A DNA stretch of 64,000 nucleotides from Trichomonas vaginalis G3 (taxonomy: Eukaryota; Parabasalia; Trichomonadida; Trichomonadidae), in the NCBI RefSeq assembly GCF_026262505.1, contig NC_067206.1, positions 5,856,879-5,920,878 on the forward strand, in the 5' to 3' direction. The position numbers were made by a program, and so were the translations under genes. Shown here one piece after another: positions 18,318 to 28,653 of this stretch (its first letter is position 1; the number at the start of each line of letters is the position of its first letter). The notes beneath the pieces are model-generated. The model ran no database searches and had not been told where the DNA came from. It worked only from the letters and a program-made list of their open reading frames with translations.

Positions 18318-18527
18318 AATTTGACTTTGTAAAAAAAGTGCGTCATTTTTATTCGTTATACTTACAAAATGTAAACATTACGAGAAACATTTACATTTGT
18401 AAATGTAACAAGTAAAGTTGTATCGCATAATTTGACTTTGTAAAAAAAGTGCGTCATTTTTATTCGTTATACTTACAAAATGTAAACATTACGAGAAACA
18501 TTTACATTTGTAAATGTAACAAGTAAA
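18318..18527. repeat. Tandem duplication (2 x about 98 bp, offset 111)
   Basis: Two identical copies starting AATTTGACTTTGTAAAAAAA, at 18318 and 18429, with a 13-bp spacer. Each copy ends in a near-palindrome built of ACATTTAC and GTAAATGT. Not coding. Confidence 0.85.
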
Positions 18528-18930
18528 TACATCAGATTTAAATTGTAAATGTAGTTTATCTCTCTCATCTCCTTTTTAAAAGGTATTACATACATACGAA
18601 CGCATGGGTCACTCAATAATTAGCGTGATAATAATTGAGGATAGACTGTAATCGTAATTTGATTTTTGGACTTATATTTCGACATTTTGAAGTCGCTTGA
18701 AAGTCTTGCAAATGATTAAATTTGGAAAATTTGACCTAAGTCTGCATTATTTTGATGACTTAAACAATTCTATAAATCTGTTTTCCTAAAAATTTAAAAA
18801 GATATAATTTCAATTTCCCTAAATTTATGTAATTCATATATCACCAAAATATTTGGACTGCATTTCGTTTGTCTGCACCTAATTAAAGTCTAAATACCAA
18901 TTAATTTTGGAGTTGCATTGCTTTTAATGT

Positions 18931-19011
18931 AAAAATGCACGTTTAGAAAAAGACGATAACAATTAAATTACAAAATCGATAACGACGACGATTAAATTAC
19001 AAAATCGATAA
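18931..19011. repeat. Dispersed repeat, copy 1
   Basis: An 81-bp sequence starting AAAAATGCACGTTTA, with two internal copies of GATTAAATTACAAAATCGAT. It recurs in the same orientation at 46771-46851 with only a few differences. Likely the end of an unknown transposon family. Confidence 0.75.
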
Positions 19012-19941
19012 CCTCTCCTCCCAAAGTGTCTGAAACTGATCATAAGGGTGAAAAACCGTTTTCCAGAAGTTGGGAACGTAGGGTATTGAGATTTTTTTTC
19101 AAAATGAAGTAATTTGGCATTAGAAGTCTGTTTAGAGTAATAAATCATGGAATGCATTTCATCTTGTTTATAAAATGATTATTACCCTCCATTTCTAAAC
19201 ATTAACAAATTAGATTAATAGGATTTGAAGATATACATTATGATATACTTAGAAAATTAATTTTTATTATCATTAAGGGTGCACCCGTATGTACGTTTAT
19301 TTGAGAGGAGGAGGATTACCCTCTCAATTTTGAGGGATGAGTAGGTGCCAAAAGTGCTTACTCTTAAACAACCGTCGGATTTCCGGGTGAAATCGTGACA
19401 CACTTTCGTCTTTCGTAGGCAGTGGTGGTTGTTACAAAAGGTAACTTCGAATGTAGCGTGAAATCTGCAAAAAAATTCTGAAATTTGAATGGAGAACACA
19501 AAAATTGAATAGTTTACGTCAATAAAAAAGAGAAAAATGAAGCCAATGTGTCTCGAACCTAGGACTTAGAGCAGCAATCCCACTGTTTATCCCATTACAT
19601 ATTACACTACATGCATCTCTCACCTCAGTGAATGAGATCAACTATATGATAACTTTTTCCCCATTATATTCTTGTGGAAAAGTGACAAATAGCAACTTTG
19701 ACCCTCTCTCTTTTGAGGGATTCGTTAGTTTATTTTCTCGATGAATATGCAATAAAATTTGATTTTTACCTTATCAATATACTTCATATAATATACACAT
19801 GTTCATGTAAAAACTTTTTTCCAAAATCCTCAGGAATTAAGGGATTTTTGAATTTTAAGAATTTTTTTCGAATTTTTTCGAAAAAAAATATTTTCAGAAC
19901 AGCCTTAACGGCTAAGATTTAGGAACAATGTGAGTAGGGGT

Positions 19942-20721
19942 AATTTTAGCTAAAAGTGACACACCTGTAAAAAGTGACACACCGTGAAGGGTGTGATTAC
20001 CGATCGGTAATTTCGACAGTTTAGAATTTAAAATTTTTTATGGAACTGTTGCGAGTTTCATAAAGAATTTAAGGAATATAAGCAAAGATTTGAATCAAAA
20101 TCTTAGACCTAAGCCGCTCGATTCGCTCGCGGCTTCCGCGAATTACAGATCAGCAAAGATTTGAATCAAAATCTTCGAACTAAGCCGATCGCTTCGCTCG
20201 CGGCTTTCTTTATTATTTTAAATTTGCATATTTCCATCAAAAGTTCATAAGGTAAAAAATTTCGTTTATTTTTACTAAGAAAAAAAAAGGTTTTTGATAA
20301 TAAATTTATTTTATTTCGAAAAAGTAGCAATAATCGTAAAAGGGTATTGATAGGCTTGCTAAAGTAACTAATTTTAGCTGTCAAATACTTTTGTATTTTG
20401 AAGTAAATTAGTATAAATTTGTTTTTACTTTTATTTCGAAAAAGTAGCAATAATCGTAAAAGGGTATTGATAGGCTTGCTAAAGTAACTAATTTTAGCTG
20501 TCAAATACTTTTGTATTTTGAAGTAAATTAGTATAAATTTGATATTATCTTAACTCCCTTTGAAAACCTCAATTTTCCATACAGAGGGAACGGGAATAGC
20601 ATCTAATATTCCCTGAGAATGGTTGCGCATTCTCAGTTCCCTCTATATTTCGAACGAAGCTCTCATCGGTCTTTTTTTTAATACTAAACGTTTTTTTCCC
20701 CTGTCACTTTTAGCTAAAATT
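19942..20721. mobile_element. MITE-like element with 20-bp terminal inverted repeats
   Basis: The 20-bp sequence AATTTTAGCTAAAAGTGACA at 19942-19961 is found inverted at 20702-20721. The 780 bp between them have no transposase and consist partly of tandem duplications: two copies of a 57-bp unit near 20082 and 20151 and two exact 111-bp copies (20311-20421 and 20431-20541). No clear target duplication was found. It sits just before the MULE transposase remnant and may have inserted into that element. Confidence 0.6.
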
Positions 20722-20732
20722 TGGGTTTGCCC

Positions 20733-22392
20733 TTTTCAGCAGATTAAAAAATTTATGACAGAACTTGCTGTTGGTACTGATGAAAACCCATTAATTAAAG
20801 ATTCATTGGTCAGGGAAGTTTATAATAAGTCCAGAAAATTTTCTGTTGGAGAAAAAATTACAGACGATGAAATTGCTAATTTTTGTTTAATAAATGGCGA
20901 GTAGTTTTTCATTGGCCATGATTTTCAAGCAAATTGTGAGACGATGTTTTTTTGGTTTTGAGAAGGCAATTCAATTTGCAAAAGAAGCCACAGATTTATT
21001 TTGCGATGGAACTTTTAAAATTACACCAAAACATTTTCAAAAAGGACAGATGCTAACAATTATGATTTGTGAACCTTCAACAAATCAATATCTACCACTT
21101 TTATTTATATTCATGAAAAACCGCACATTTGAATCTTATAAGAAGGCATTTGAATATATTTTTACTGTCAAGGGTATTCAATTTTCAAAGCTAATTCAAA
21201 TTCATTGTGATTTTGAAAAGGGACTGATAGAGGCACTTCAACAAATTTTCCCTAAAGTCCGTATAATTGGATGCCTATTTCATTTCAAACAAGCTTTACA
21301 CAGGAAACTTGTAGCACTTTATACAAAAAAATTTCAATACTTTACAAAATTCTTTATTTAAGCTATATTCTATTACTCCATTCATGTCTCATGAAGAATT
21401 TGTACTTACATTGCATATAATTAATCAAAATAAAGTTGATTCGATCAAAGATTATATTGATTATTTCAACAAAGTTTGGTTGCCGCACTACAATTTAATA
21501 TCTCAATATAATAATGCAACTGCAATATTCACTAATGATTGCCTCGAGAGTATGCATTCAGAATTTTCTTCGTTAAAACATCCAAACATTTATGAAGCTA
21601 TTAAGAAGATATCTCAAATCCAATTAGATAAATATAACGCCATCAAAAATAACCAGAAGATCGAGCGCCATATAAAAACCGTTATCACTGATAGCTACAA
21701 AAAATTATATTCTTGACTGCTTTCAAAAAGAACTTGAGAAAACAATTTTTTCTATCAAACAATACAACGTAAGTGTGATCTTTCTTTGGCTCAGAACGAG
21801 ATTTCTCCATATGGTTCCATAGAATCGAGTTCATTGTTCGAAAATATTCCAGTTCATGATGCAGATATACTCAAATCGATCGATCTAACAGATAAAAGAT
21901 ACAATGATCACTAAGTATATTAATGAAAAAAGAGAAAAAAATTATGGCATTATTTAATGAAACATAAATCATCCAGATTTTAATTCATCCACTCCAATTC
22001 AAACTAATTTTGAGCAAGCCGATACAAATCAAGGTTCAGATGCTCCAATTCGCTCCGAAAATTCAAATATTGCAGACTCTACAGATTTAGAACCAGAAAA
22101 TCAAAACCATCCTTCTACAAATCAAATGTCTAGTAATCTAGAACATGAAAAAACCAGAATTTTCGAAAAAGTGACACCAACTATTAAAGTTATTTTATTA
22201 CTAGATTTATTTACAAATTATAAGATAATATCATTAACCGAATATATTTTTAATATAAATAAAAAACTTTTTTTATACAAAAAATTACAATCAATCGATA
22301 AATATTATAAAACATTTATTCCAAAAAGATTAAGTAATAGGTGGGATCCTGCATATAATATAATTTTATGTCATAAAGTTTACAAATTTTAG
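20733..22392 (+). pseudogene. MULE (Mutator-like) transposase remnant
   Basis: The MULE transposase domain is clear at about 20970-21360: FCDGTFKITPK, the CDFEKG stretch and GCLFHFKQAL, giving the first Asp, the second Asp and the conserved C/H region. Upstream (from about 20733) a segment with TDENPLIKDSLVREVY is probably the N-terminal part; downstream (21384-21716) are helical C-terminal pieces with CLESMHSEF, then a Ser/Asn-rich linker and a final piece ending at 22392. At least three frame changes or stops separate these parts, so it is dead. Its 3' end lies only 13 bp from the left end of element B. Confidence 0.75.
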
Positions 22393-22605
22393 ATGGACCA
22401 CAGTGAGTTAGTATACATATCATGGGTACGGAGGCACTGCGTTCCACCTTACCCTTGTTATGTGAATTTGACACTTTACGAAACCGTTAACGTATATTTT
22501 ACAACACAAACGACAACACCAACTTAACATTAAATATTTATAAAGCCGCCAACCACTTCACTAACGTTTTCACAAACGACTTCACTACTGTAAAAATAAA
22601 CGTTC

Positions 22606-22926
22606 TCACTTACAAAAGTATTGCAACTCCTCCCATTGCTGTGCTTCATATAACAGCTCATAATCTTCTGACTCACTTTCTTCTTCATATAGGTCAAAAT
22701 CACTGTCATAGTTTATACCTGTAAGTTTTGACAAAGCTAATGAAACACGCTTACCGTTTGTATCATATGCTTGTATAAACTTTCCATTATGCTTGTAGTC
22801 ATAAACGCTCAAACTAACTTTACCCTTTCTCCCTCGTATCTGATAGAATGTATTTTCACGAGGAACGAAGAACAAATTCTTGAACTCATGACCGTTGTAG
22901 TTTGTTATCTCAATAGTTTTCGTCAT
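22606..22926 (-). CDS. TIR protein 1 (106 aa), unknown
   Basis: Whole frame starting MTKTIEITNYNGHEFKNLF. A beta-rich first half (FYQIRGRKGKVSLSVYDYKHNG) and a very acidic C-terminus (YEEESESEDYE). It is kept open in both inverted repeats (also 44173-44493) with several substitutions between copies, which suggests that the protein mattered after the copies parted. No family recognised. Confidence 0.6.
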   Translation of the reverse strand: MTKTIEITNYNGHEFKNLFFVPRENTFYQIRGRKGKVSLSVYDYKHNGKFIQAYDTNGKRVSLALSKLTGINYDSDFDLYEEESESEDYELLYEAQQWEELQYFCK

Positions 22927-23018
22927 TTATATAAAAATAAACTTAAAAATAAAATAAAAAATAAATGATCTCACCACCCTCACACGTATGAAAACATCCA
23001 TTTAAATTTAGGTGAAGT

Positions 23019-23032
23019 GGTGAGATCTCACC
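23019..23032. repeat. GATC-type module in left TIR
   Basis: GGTGAGATCTCACC core with GGTGA half-sites outside (about 23010-23055). It lies just downstream of the 23066-23593 gene. The inverted copy is at 44051-44064. Confidence 0.85.
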
Positions 23033-23065
23033 TCTTTTTTCACCTCTTTTTTCACCCACTTGAAT

Positions 23066-23593
23066 TCATTGCTTTATAACTCTCTTCCTTGGTTTCTTTT
23101 TAGTTGCTTTCTTCACGTCTGTCTCCAACTTGACTGTCTTTCTTCTTCGTCCGTAATGATACCAATTACTTCCACCAGTCAATGGGTCAAATGGTCTTTC
23201 GTAAGGGTTTCCATACATTCCATAGGGACCATACGGAAGAACTACTGGTGGAGAAGAAACATTTTCTTTAGTTCCATCGACTCTATTTAAATGCATTGTT
23301 TTACCTTTCATCTGGTCATTAAAGTCTTTTGCGTGTTTTGCAAACTCATCGTCCTTTCCTAAAGCATTTTCTGACTCAGTCGCAACCAAATTGGATGCTT
23401 TATTTATGAGCCCTATTTTATTTAATCTTAACTTCTTTGCAACCCAGCCTCCAATCTTCCCTTTATTTGCATCTAATGTCTTCGAAACCCTTCCTCCACT
23501 CATTTTATTTACTGCGTCATAAGCTCCAAGTGCTTTTGCTCCAAATGCTAATGCTTTTGTTCCCATTGCGCCTAAAGCTGCCCAAGCTACCAT
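23066..23593 (-). CDS. TIR protein 2: Gly/Ala-rich with basic tail (175 aa)
   Basis: A hydrophobic Ala/Gly start (MVAWAALGAMGTKALAFGAK), a Lys/Arg-rich middle, a tyrosine/proline stretch (YGPYGMYGNPYERPF) and a strongly basic end (KKATKKKPRKRVIK). The composition resembles small membrane-active or core virion proteins of adeno-like viruses, but this is inference. It abuts the next gene: the upstream gene's stop and this ATG form TAAATG. Intact copy at 43501-44028. Confidence 0.6.
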   Translation of the reverse strand: MVAWAALGAMGTKALAFGAKALGAYDAVNKMSGGRVSKTLDANKGKIGGWVAKKLRLNKIGLINKASNLVATESENALGKDDEFAKHAKDFNDQMKGKTMHLNRVDGTKENVSSPPVVLPYGPYGMYGNPYERPFDPLTGGSNWYHYGRRRKTVKLETDVKKATKKKPRKRVIKQ

Positions 23594-23818
23594 TTACACC
23601 ATATTAAAATCATCTCTCTTCAATATTATCTCATAAAAGTTCTCGTTACTGGAGAAAGTCAATGAAACATAAGCGTTCTCACGGGCTTCGCCCTCACCGC
23701 TTTGCGGTCTATCTAACTTCTTTCTTATATCATCTATACGCTTCAAAATGTCTGAACAATTGCTAACATCTTCTACAACAGTTATTTCATCATGAATGAC
23801 CTTCAAGAACAAGCTCAT
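23594..23818 (-). CDS. TIR protein 3 (74 aa), unknown
   Basis: Small whole frame starting MSLFLKVIHDEITVVEDV. It joins both neighbours with no spare base (TAAATG on both sides). Its coding sequence carries two neighbouring GC-rich hairpins with 3-nt loops (23683-23708), an unusual feature in AT-rich DNA. Copy at 43276-43500. Confidence 0.55.
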   Translation of the reverse strand: MSLFLKVIHDEITVVEDVSNCSDILKRIDDIRKKLDRPQSGEGEARENAYVSLTFSSNENFYEIILKRDDFNMV

Positions 23819-24700
23819 TTAATATGCTATTAAAATCATCTCAATAATGAGTCCATCCTTTCCATCTTTAGGTAGCACAACATCTTTCATTGAAGAAGGT
23901 TCGACAAGTCTTATGTTAAACTTACTGACAAAGTTTGTTATACTATAATGCTTCGGCGGCGAATACATGTAGTTTGAAAGACATAATATAGATTCTTCAG
24001 CAAATTCACTTATACTGGATTTTATAACAATGTTCTCACGAGACCAAATACCACCAATTGACAATCTTGTAAGCAATCCTGCTGAACCTTCAACTGTAAA
24101 CGTCGATGGTAACATTCCACGAAGGTCATCTATTGACATCTTTGAGTCACTGTATTTAAATATTTTCTTAAAACAATCGTCATTATCTAACCATGCAATA
24201 GCTTTGAAGTTTTCATTCGAATATACATCTGCTTCATTAAATGTAAAACCTGACTTCTTTGCAGAGATGACTTTAAAATCTATTGAGTTTGTTTCAAAAT
24301 TATATGCTATGGTAACTTCTGAAGGTAATGGATGCCCTTCCGCAGTCAGTTGTTCTCTCACTACCGTTTGAAGCTTTGTATTAAAAACTTTCATGTCATC
24401 TCCTGTATCTAAGTTCACATACACAGCAACAGGAAAACTATCTTGCTTCTTTGTTTCATCATTATACCTCAAAACATTAAAGTTCTTCAATAATATTGTT
24501 CTTCCTGCTGGAATACTTCGAACCTGTCTGATTTCAATAGCTTTCTCACCTCCTACATACTCTACCCAGTGTCTTGGATATTCATAAGTATACTGACTTT
24601 CTTGAATTTTGGTAGGTTTCATCATAACGTGTTCATAGTATATCTTTATACTCTTGTCAGTTAGACTCGGTGCTATGTTCTGAATATTTCTGACTTGCAT
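23819..24700 (-). CDS. TIR protein 4, conserved Maverick protein (293 aa)
   Basis: The ATG at 24700 (MQVRNIQ) is chosen because the longer upstream frame would run into the divergent ATPase gene at 24717. It is related to the 49-909 protein of element A: YPRHWVEYVGGEKAIEIRQV near the start and a C-terminal LSNYMYSPP...F region. Likely beta-rich. Its presence in both elements and in both ends of element B marks it as a core Maverick gene of unknown, possibly structural, role. The right-arm copy is at about 42474-43275, with a different first part. Confidence 0.65.
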   Translation of the reverse strand: MQVRNIQNIAPSLTDKSIKIYYEHVMMKPTKIQESQYTYEYPRHWVEYVGGEKAIEIRQVRSIPAGRTILLKNFNVLRYNDETKKQDSFPVAVYVNLDTGDDMKVFNTKLQTVVREQLTAEGHPLPSEVTIAYNFETNSIDFKVISAKKSGFTFNEADVYSNENFKAIAWLDNDDCFKKIFKYSDSKMSIDDLRGMLPSTFTVEGSAGLLTRLSIGGIWSRENIVIKSSISEFAEESILCLSNYMYSPPKHYSITNFVSKFNIRLVEPSSMKDVVLPKDGKDGLIIEMILIAY

Positions 24701-24716
24701 TTTTAATGGAGATAAA

Positions 24717-25600
24717 ATGAAGCATTTAATACATGACGTAGATGAAGACATGAATGAAACTACAGACAAACTTAACTCTTCTCTCATTCTTCCTTTCAGT
24801 AAGGACTATGAGTTCTGTTCAAATGGTGTGTATTTCTATTGTGGAAAGATGGGTTCAGGTAAGACATTTAACCTCATTCGTCATATACTCATAACAGAAT
24901 TTAGGAAATGACTCATATTATGACCAAATCATTATATCAGCAACTTCAGACTCTATGGACTCAACAGCGAAAACATTCATGTCAAAAGTTCAAGCCTCTG
25001 TCGTTAAAGTTCCAGACAGTGAACTCATTGAATTTCTTCAACGTTACATTCGACGTAAGAGGAAATATTATGCCATCGTAGAGTTCATACAGTCAGGAAT
25101 GCAAAAGACTTCTGAGGAGATGGAAAGAATTATTGACAAACACCACTTACGTCAGTACTCAGGAGTTTACGATATGAAACGACTGACAAACTACATTCTA
25201 TCAAAACTTTCAAAATACCCCTTCAAAAAGTATCCTTCAAACACTCTGCTCGTTTGTGACGACTTCGCCGGAAAAGGTTTAGTGTCAAAGCCTGACTCAC
25301 CATTAGCTAACATCATAACTAAAGTCAGACATTACCATTTAACTGTAGCAATACTTATGCAAACATGGCGTTTCCTTGCTTTAAACAAAAACGTCTCATA
25401 ACTGACTTCGTTATCTTTCAAGGTTTCTCACGCTATGATATTGAACTCATTTGGAAACAGTCAGGTATAAACATTACCTTTTGAAGAAATTTGGGAAGCA
25501 TATAAGTCTCTCATCTCTCCTCGTTCATACCTTGAGATTTCATATCATGACTAATACCATTAAAGTCAAAAATATTCCATGGGAACGACCAACATTGTTT
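24717..25600 (+). pseudogene. Packaging ATPase, fossil
   Basis: Relative of the ATPase at 5466-6341. Walker A is readable as GKMGSGKT and Walker B as TLLVCDDF, and the intervening sequence aligns by eye with the element A gene. It lies inside element B next to the left repeat and is read inward. Broken, several breaks. Confidence 0.75.
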
Positions 25601-25613
25601 TAAAATTTAACCT

Positions 25614-26003
25614 TCAATTGACTGATGGTAAACCAAATTCCATGCATCTCTGTCGCCATTTTCTGTTAATATTTTTTGCTTCATTCATATCATCCACTTC
25701 CCCATCCGTTAGCTTTTGAGGATATGCGTTAGAATAGCTGTTCTTAAATGAAGGCTTTTCACCTTTGAGAGCATAAACTCTATAACTTTCTGCATACTTT
25801 ATGTTTGAACCTCCTGAGCCATCATTGACATAAATTTTTATAGGCTTCCACCCTTTGTTCATGTTCCTGCTTCTTCCCTTTGCTCTTTTGTTCAGTAGTT
25901 CTACATCTTTATACACAGCTCCTGTCTCAGTGAATTCAACAATATTTTCATTCGTTAGCTTTACATTCAAACCCTTGTCGAGTATATTGTTCATTTCATA
26001 CAT
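25614..26003 (-). CDS. Maverick protein of unknown function (129 aa)
   Basis: Starts at MYEMNNILD (26003), divergent from the gene at 26029 with a 25-bp spacer holding TATTCTATAT. Lys/Arg/Asn-rich, with a KRAKGRSRNMNKGW basic patch that could touch nucleic acid. No family recognised. Confidence 0.5.
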   Translation of the reverse strand: MYEMNNILDKGLNVKLTNENIVEFTETGAVYKDVELLNKRAKGRSRNMNKGWKPIKIYVNDGSGGSNIKYAESYRVYALKGEKPSFKNSYSNAYPQKLTDGEVDDMNEAKNINRKWRQRCMEFGLPSVN

Positions 26004-26028
26004 ATAAAAGGTTTTTATTCTATATGAA

Positions 26029-26642
26029 ATGAGAAGCAAATCCATCTTAGCTGGTGCCGTTAATGTTCCAATTGAACCAACATCAAATGTTGACTCACGA
26101 ACGACAAACAATATTGTCATAAAGAACTATAGTTCGGAGTGTTTGAAAGAAAAAGAACCAGATCTTAAGTCGGTGAATTTAAACACAGCTTCAAACGCTA
26201 ACGCTACATCAGATGTTAAGTTAGAGTATCCACCACTGGACCAAGTTCTTTCAAGAGAAGCCAACGACAACCCTTACACAAATGTTCAAACAAATCCTTC
26301 AGATAACGTAGACCATTACCTTCTTCAGTTATACCAAACAATTTTACTCAAAACGATAAGAAGCTTTTGACAAATCTTATAAGTAAGAACCAAATAATTC
26401 TAACAAAGGAGGACCTTGAAAATGTTATCTCACGAATAACAGGGAAACAATGTGTCATTGACTATCTCGACCCTGAAATCGAATGCTGTGGTCAAACGCC
26501 AATATTCATGAAAATAGGTAACATCCGCATCATTGAAACACCAGGAACTACAGGAGTTGAGTTTAAGTATAAATATTCGAACGAGTATACAAAACTATCT
26601 ACTGACTATAAGCTTTGTTTGAAATATGTTTTAGTAAATTAA
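26029..26642 (+). pseudogene. Conserved DPE-CCG Maverick protein, fossil
   Basis: Homologue of the 9388-9966 gene in element A: the C-terminal DPEIECCG and following beta-rich tail match DPD/EPDVSCCG. The N-terminal part is Asn/Ser-rich. Broken about once. Two adjacent GC-rich hairpins follow within 15 bp of its stop. Confidence 0.6.
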
Positions 26643-26653
26643 AGCAGTCAGGA

Positions 26654-26686
26654 GGGCTCTTTGAGCCCATCTTGGCGCTTTGCGCC
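26654..26686. terminator. Paired GC-rich hairpins after 26642
   Basis: GGGCTC-TTT-GAGCCC (26654-26668) and GGCGC-TTT-GCGCC (26674-26686), five bases apart. They stand out in AT-rich DNA and could act at the 3' end of the transcript. The same style of hairpin appears inside coding sequence elsewhere. Confidence 0.5.
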
Positions 26687-26903
26687 GTCAGTCAAAAAAT
26701 TCAAGTTAGCAATTTGTAATATCTGTCCAAAACTTCTTCAACAGTATCGAACTCATCTTCATAATGCAAACCTAATCTTATTGACTTGGTGCAGTTTTCA
26801 CTAACACAATATTTTTATGTTCTCTTGACTGACATAACTAACTCATTTGTTTCATCAAACAGCAACAACCAAAGTTCATGACCTAATACATAACATTCAT
26901 ACT

Positions 26904-27667
26904 TTATATTTTTAGCTCTGAGTTCTCTTGTAAGCTGTTGCATTTAATATTTTCTAAAAAGTCAACTTCAACAGTCATTCGCACTGGTGCCTTCAGTTCT
27001 ACAGGCTCTCCTTGAAAGTCAACAAGTCTGAATTGCATGTCTTTCAAATTATGAGGACTAATGCGAACCCATTTACCTAAATGAGTTGCTATGACAGGAA
27101 CGTTTGGAATGAACATTGAATTGACTGCATAACAGAAGGATTTATATTCTACTGAACCTTTACTATTAACTCCTGAAATACCTGTGACATTAGCTATTTT
27201 AGACTCAATGTATAAACAATTGCCATAACATACGTATGGAACAGATTCATCTCAATCGTTTTGTCAACACTTTTCAAAGGAAATGTCATATGGTATGCTC
27301 TAAAAGAAGTTGTACTCTATGACTCATTCGTGTTATCTTGAACTCTTTTCTTGCTACTGAACTTCAATGTTCCCTCAGAAGAGAGTTCGACATCTATGTT
27401 GTCAATAGTTTCTTCATTTATGAGAGTATCTATGACTCCAGCAATTTTATCTATTCTATACTCTGCTCTGTTAGGAAATGTTATAAAACTTCTTTTGTCA
27501 TCTATTTCAATCTCTATGAAATCTGTTTCGTCAGTTATAACGAATGAAGCAATAGTATTAAAGTCAACCATTCTGAAAGCAAGCGCTTCATTCTGAAGAC
27601 CTAAGTTTGTTTGTAGCTTTACTGTCCCGTATTCGTTTGGGTCTGTACTTTGCAAATAGAACAACAT
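26904..27667 (-). pseudogene. Penton-like minor capsid, fossil
   Basis: The first part (STDPNEYGTVKLQTNLG...) aligns with the start of the 8576-9382 protein (TTKNPESYNSITTNLQS...), and the last part (MQFRLVDFQGEPVELKAP) with its INLTLVDANFVPVKLLCP segment. Hence the minor capsid gene of element B. Broken, several breaks. Divergent from the fibre gene at 27685 with a 17-bp spacer. Confidence 0.6.
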
Positions 27668-27684
27668 TTTATTCTCATTAAAAT

Positions 27685-28653
27685 ATGACTATTGCTGCAT
27701 ATGCGTATGAAACAAATGAAGCAAGAAGAGCACATGAACTAGTAAACGAAAACTCAACTTTAACCATTGAAGGCAATGATTTAGTCATTGACGATGGAAA
27801 AACTAAAAAAGTCATTGATTTCGATACTTTTAACACTTATGACCCATTCATTACAACAAGCAAGGTTCCCATCATAAATGATGGAACGGTGCAATATATA
27901 AATTCTACAGTAGATGCCTCAATAGTGAAAGTATTAAATGTTCTCATTGAATTGTTAAAAAGCTTTCGATTTGACGACAACATTAAATGCCTAAAGAATT
28001 TAGTCATGAATGAGAAACAAATTCTCGGCGTTGCTGGTAGCAGTAATGATGTACACCTTATGACATTAGAATATTATAACGAACATAAAGATGAACTGAA
28101 AGGAGAGAAGGGTGACACCGGACCACAAGGAATACAAGGACCACAAGGAATACAAGGAATACAAGGAATACAAGGACCTCAAGGCGAAAACGGTTTGGAT
28201 GGAAAGGATGGAAAAACTGCTAAATCATGGATATGGGACCTTATAAATACTGGTTTAACAGCTGCTTCATATGGAGTTCTTCAATACCAAATCGGAAAGA
28301 TATGGGCAGTACTTGGTGAAGAAGCTTTAGATGACGTTAAAAATGCTTTGAACTTCATTTCAAATGGTTCGGATACTATTAAAACTTTATCTGGTTGGAT
28401 GCAAGAAACAAGGAGTCAAATAGATACTGTAAGACGTATAGCAAACAATGCACGTACGGGATTGGATACTTTACGAGAAGCACAAAATACACTAAAGGAA
28501 GCAAATGATATTCTTGGCTCAGTATCAGACATGCATGAAGATTGGCTTAAAGGTATTGACAAATCTTTAAAAAATCACAGTCAGTCTATTGCTGACTACA
28601 AGAAAAGTATAGATTTTTACATAGTGCTATGGACGTACATGATGGAAGCATAA
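27685..28653 (+). CDS. Collagen-like fibre protein (322 aa)
   Basis: Order: an N-terminal beta-rich region (residues 1-110), a short linker, about ten Gly-X-Y triplets rich in GPQGIQG (about residues 140-170), then a long helical coiled-coil region (about 180-310). Gly-X-Y runs trimerise in phage tail fibres and in virus surface fibres. The start at 27685 is close to the divergent capsid gene. It is followed, with overlap, by the tail-fibre-like gene at 28629. Probable role: trimeric surface fibre or attachment protein of the element's particle (inference). Confidence 0.65.
   Translation: MTIAAYAYETNEARRAHELVNENSTLTIEGNDLVIDDGKTKKVIDFDTFNTYDPFITTSKVPIINDGTVQYINSTVDASIVKVLNVLIELLKSFRFDDNIKCLKNLVMNEKQILGVAGSSNDVHLMTLEYYNEHKDELKGEKGDTGPQGIQGPQGIQGIQGIQGPQGENGLDGKDGKTAKSWIWDLINTGLTAASYGVLQYQIGKIWAVLGEEALDDVKNALNFISNGSDTIKTLSGWMQETRSQIDTVRRIANNARTGLDTLREAQNTLKEANDILGSVSDMHEDWLKGIDKSLKNHSQSIADYKKSIDFYIVLWTYMMEA

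Larger units (their letters stand above)
17348..19941. other. Repeat-rich non-coding region
   Basis: About 2.6 kb without a convincing gene. It contains a 111-bp-offset tandem duplication (18318-18527), a dispersed repeat shared with 46771-46851 and short CCCTC/GAGGG hairpins near 19312 and 19702. Short open frames here (for example on the minus strand at 18963-19157 and 19257-19499) have no domain and are taken as chance. Probably old transposon debris. Confidence 0.6.
22406..24620. repeat. Left terminal inverted repeat of element B
   Basis: About 2.2 kb, matching 42474-44675 in reverse orientation at high identity. It carries four genes read toward the element end. The outermost 50 bp contain CATGGGTAC and GAGGCACTGC. 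The inner boundary falls inside the 23819-24700 gene. Confidence 0.9.

Noticed and set aside
19541-19625. tRNA gene on the minus strand
   Set aside because: A partial B-box-like GGTTCGA and a tRNA-like D-arm region are present, but stems do not pair and the A-box is poor. At most a relic.
17348-19941. A host gene in the 2.6-kb gap
   Set aside because: All frames are short, without domains or conserved starts; tandem and dispersed repeats explain much of the sequence.
22400-22411. Target site duplication for element B
   Set aside because: Tried several phases at both ends; none gives a matching 6-bp pair.
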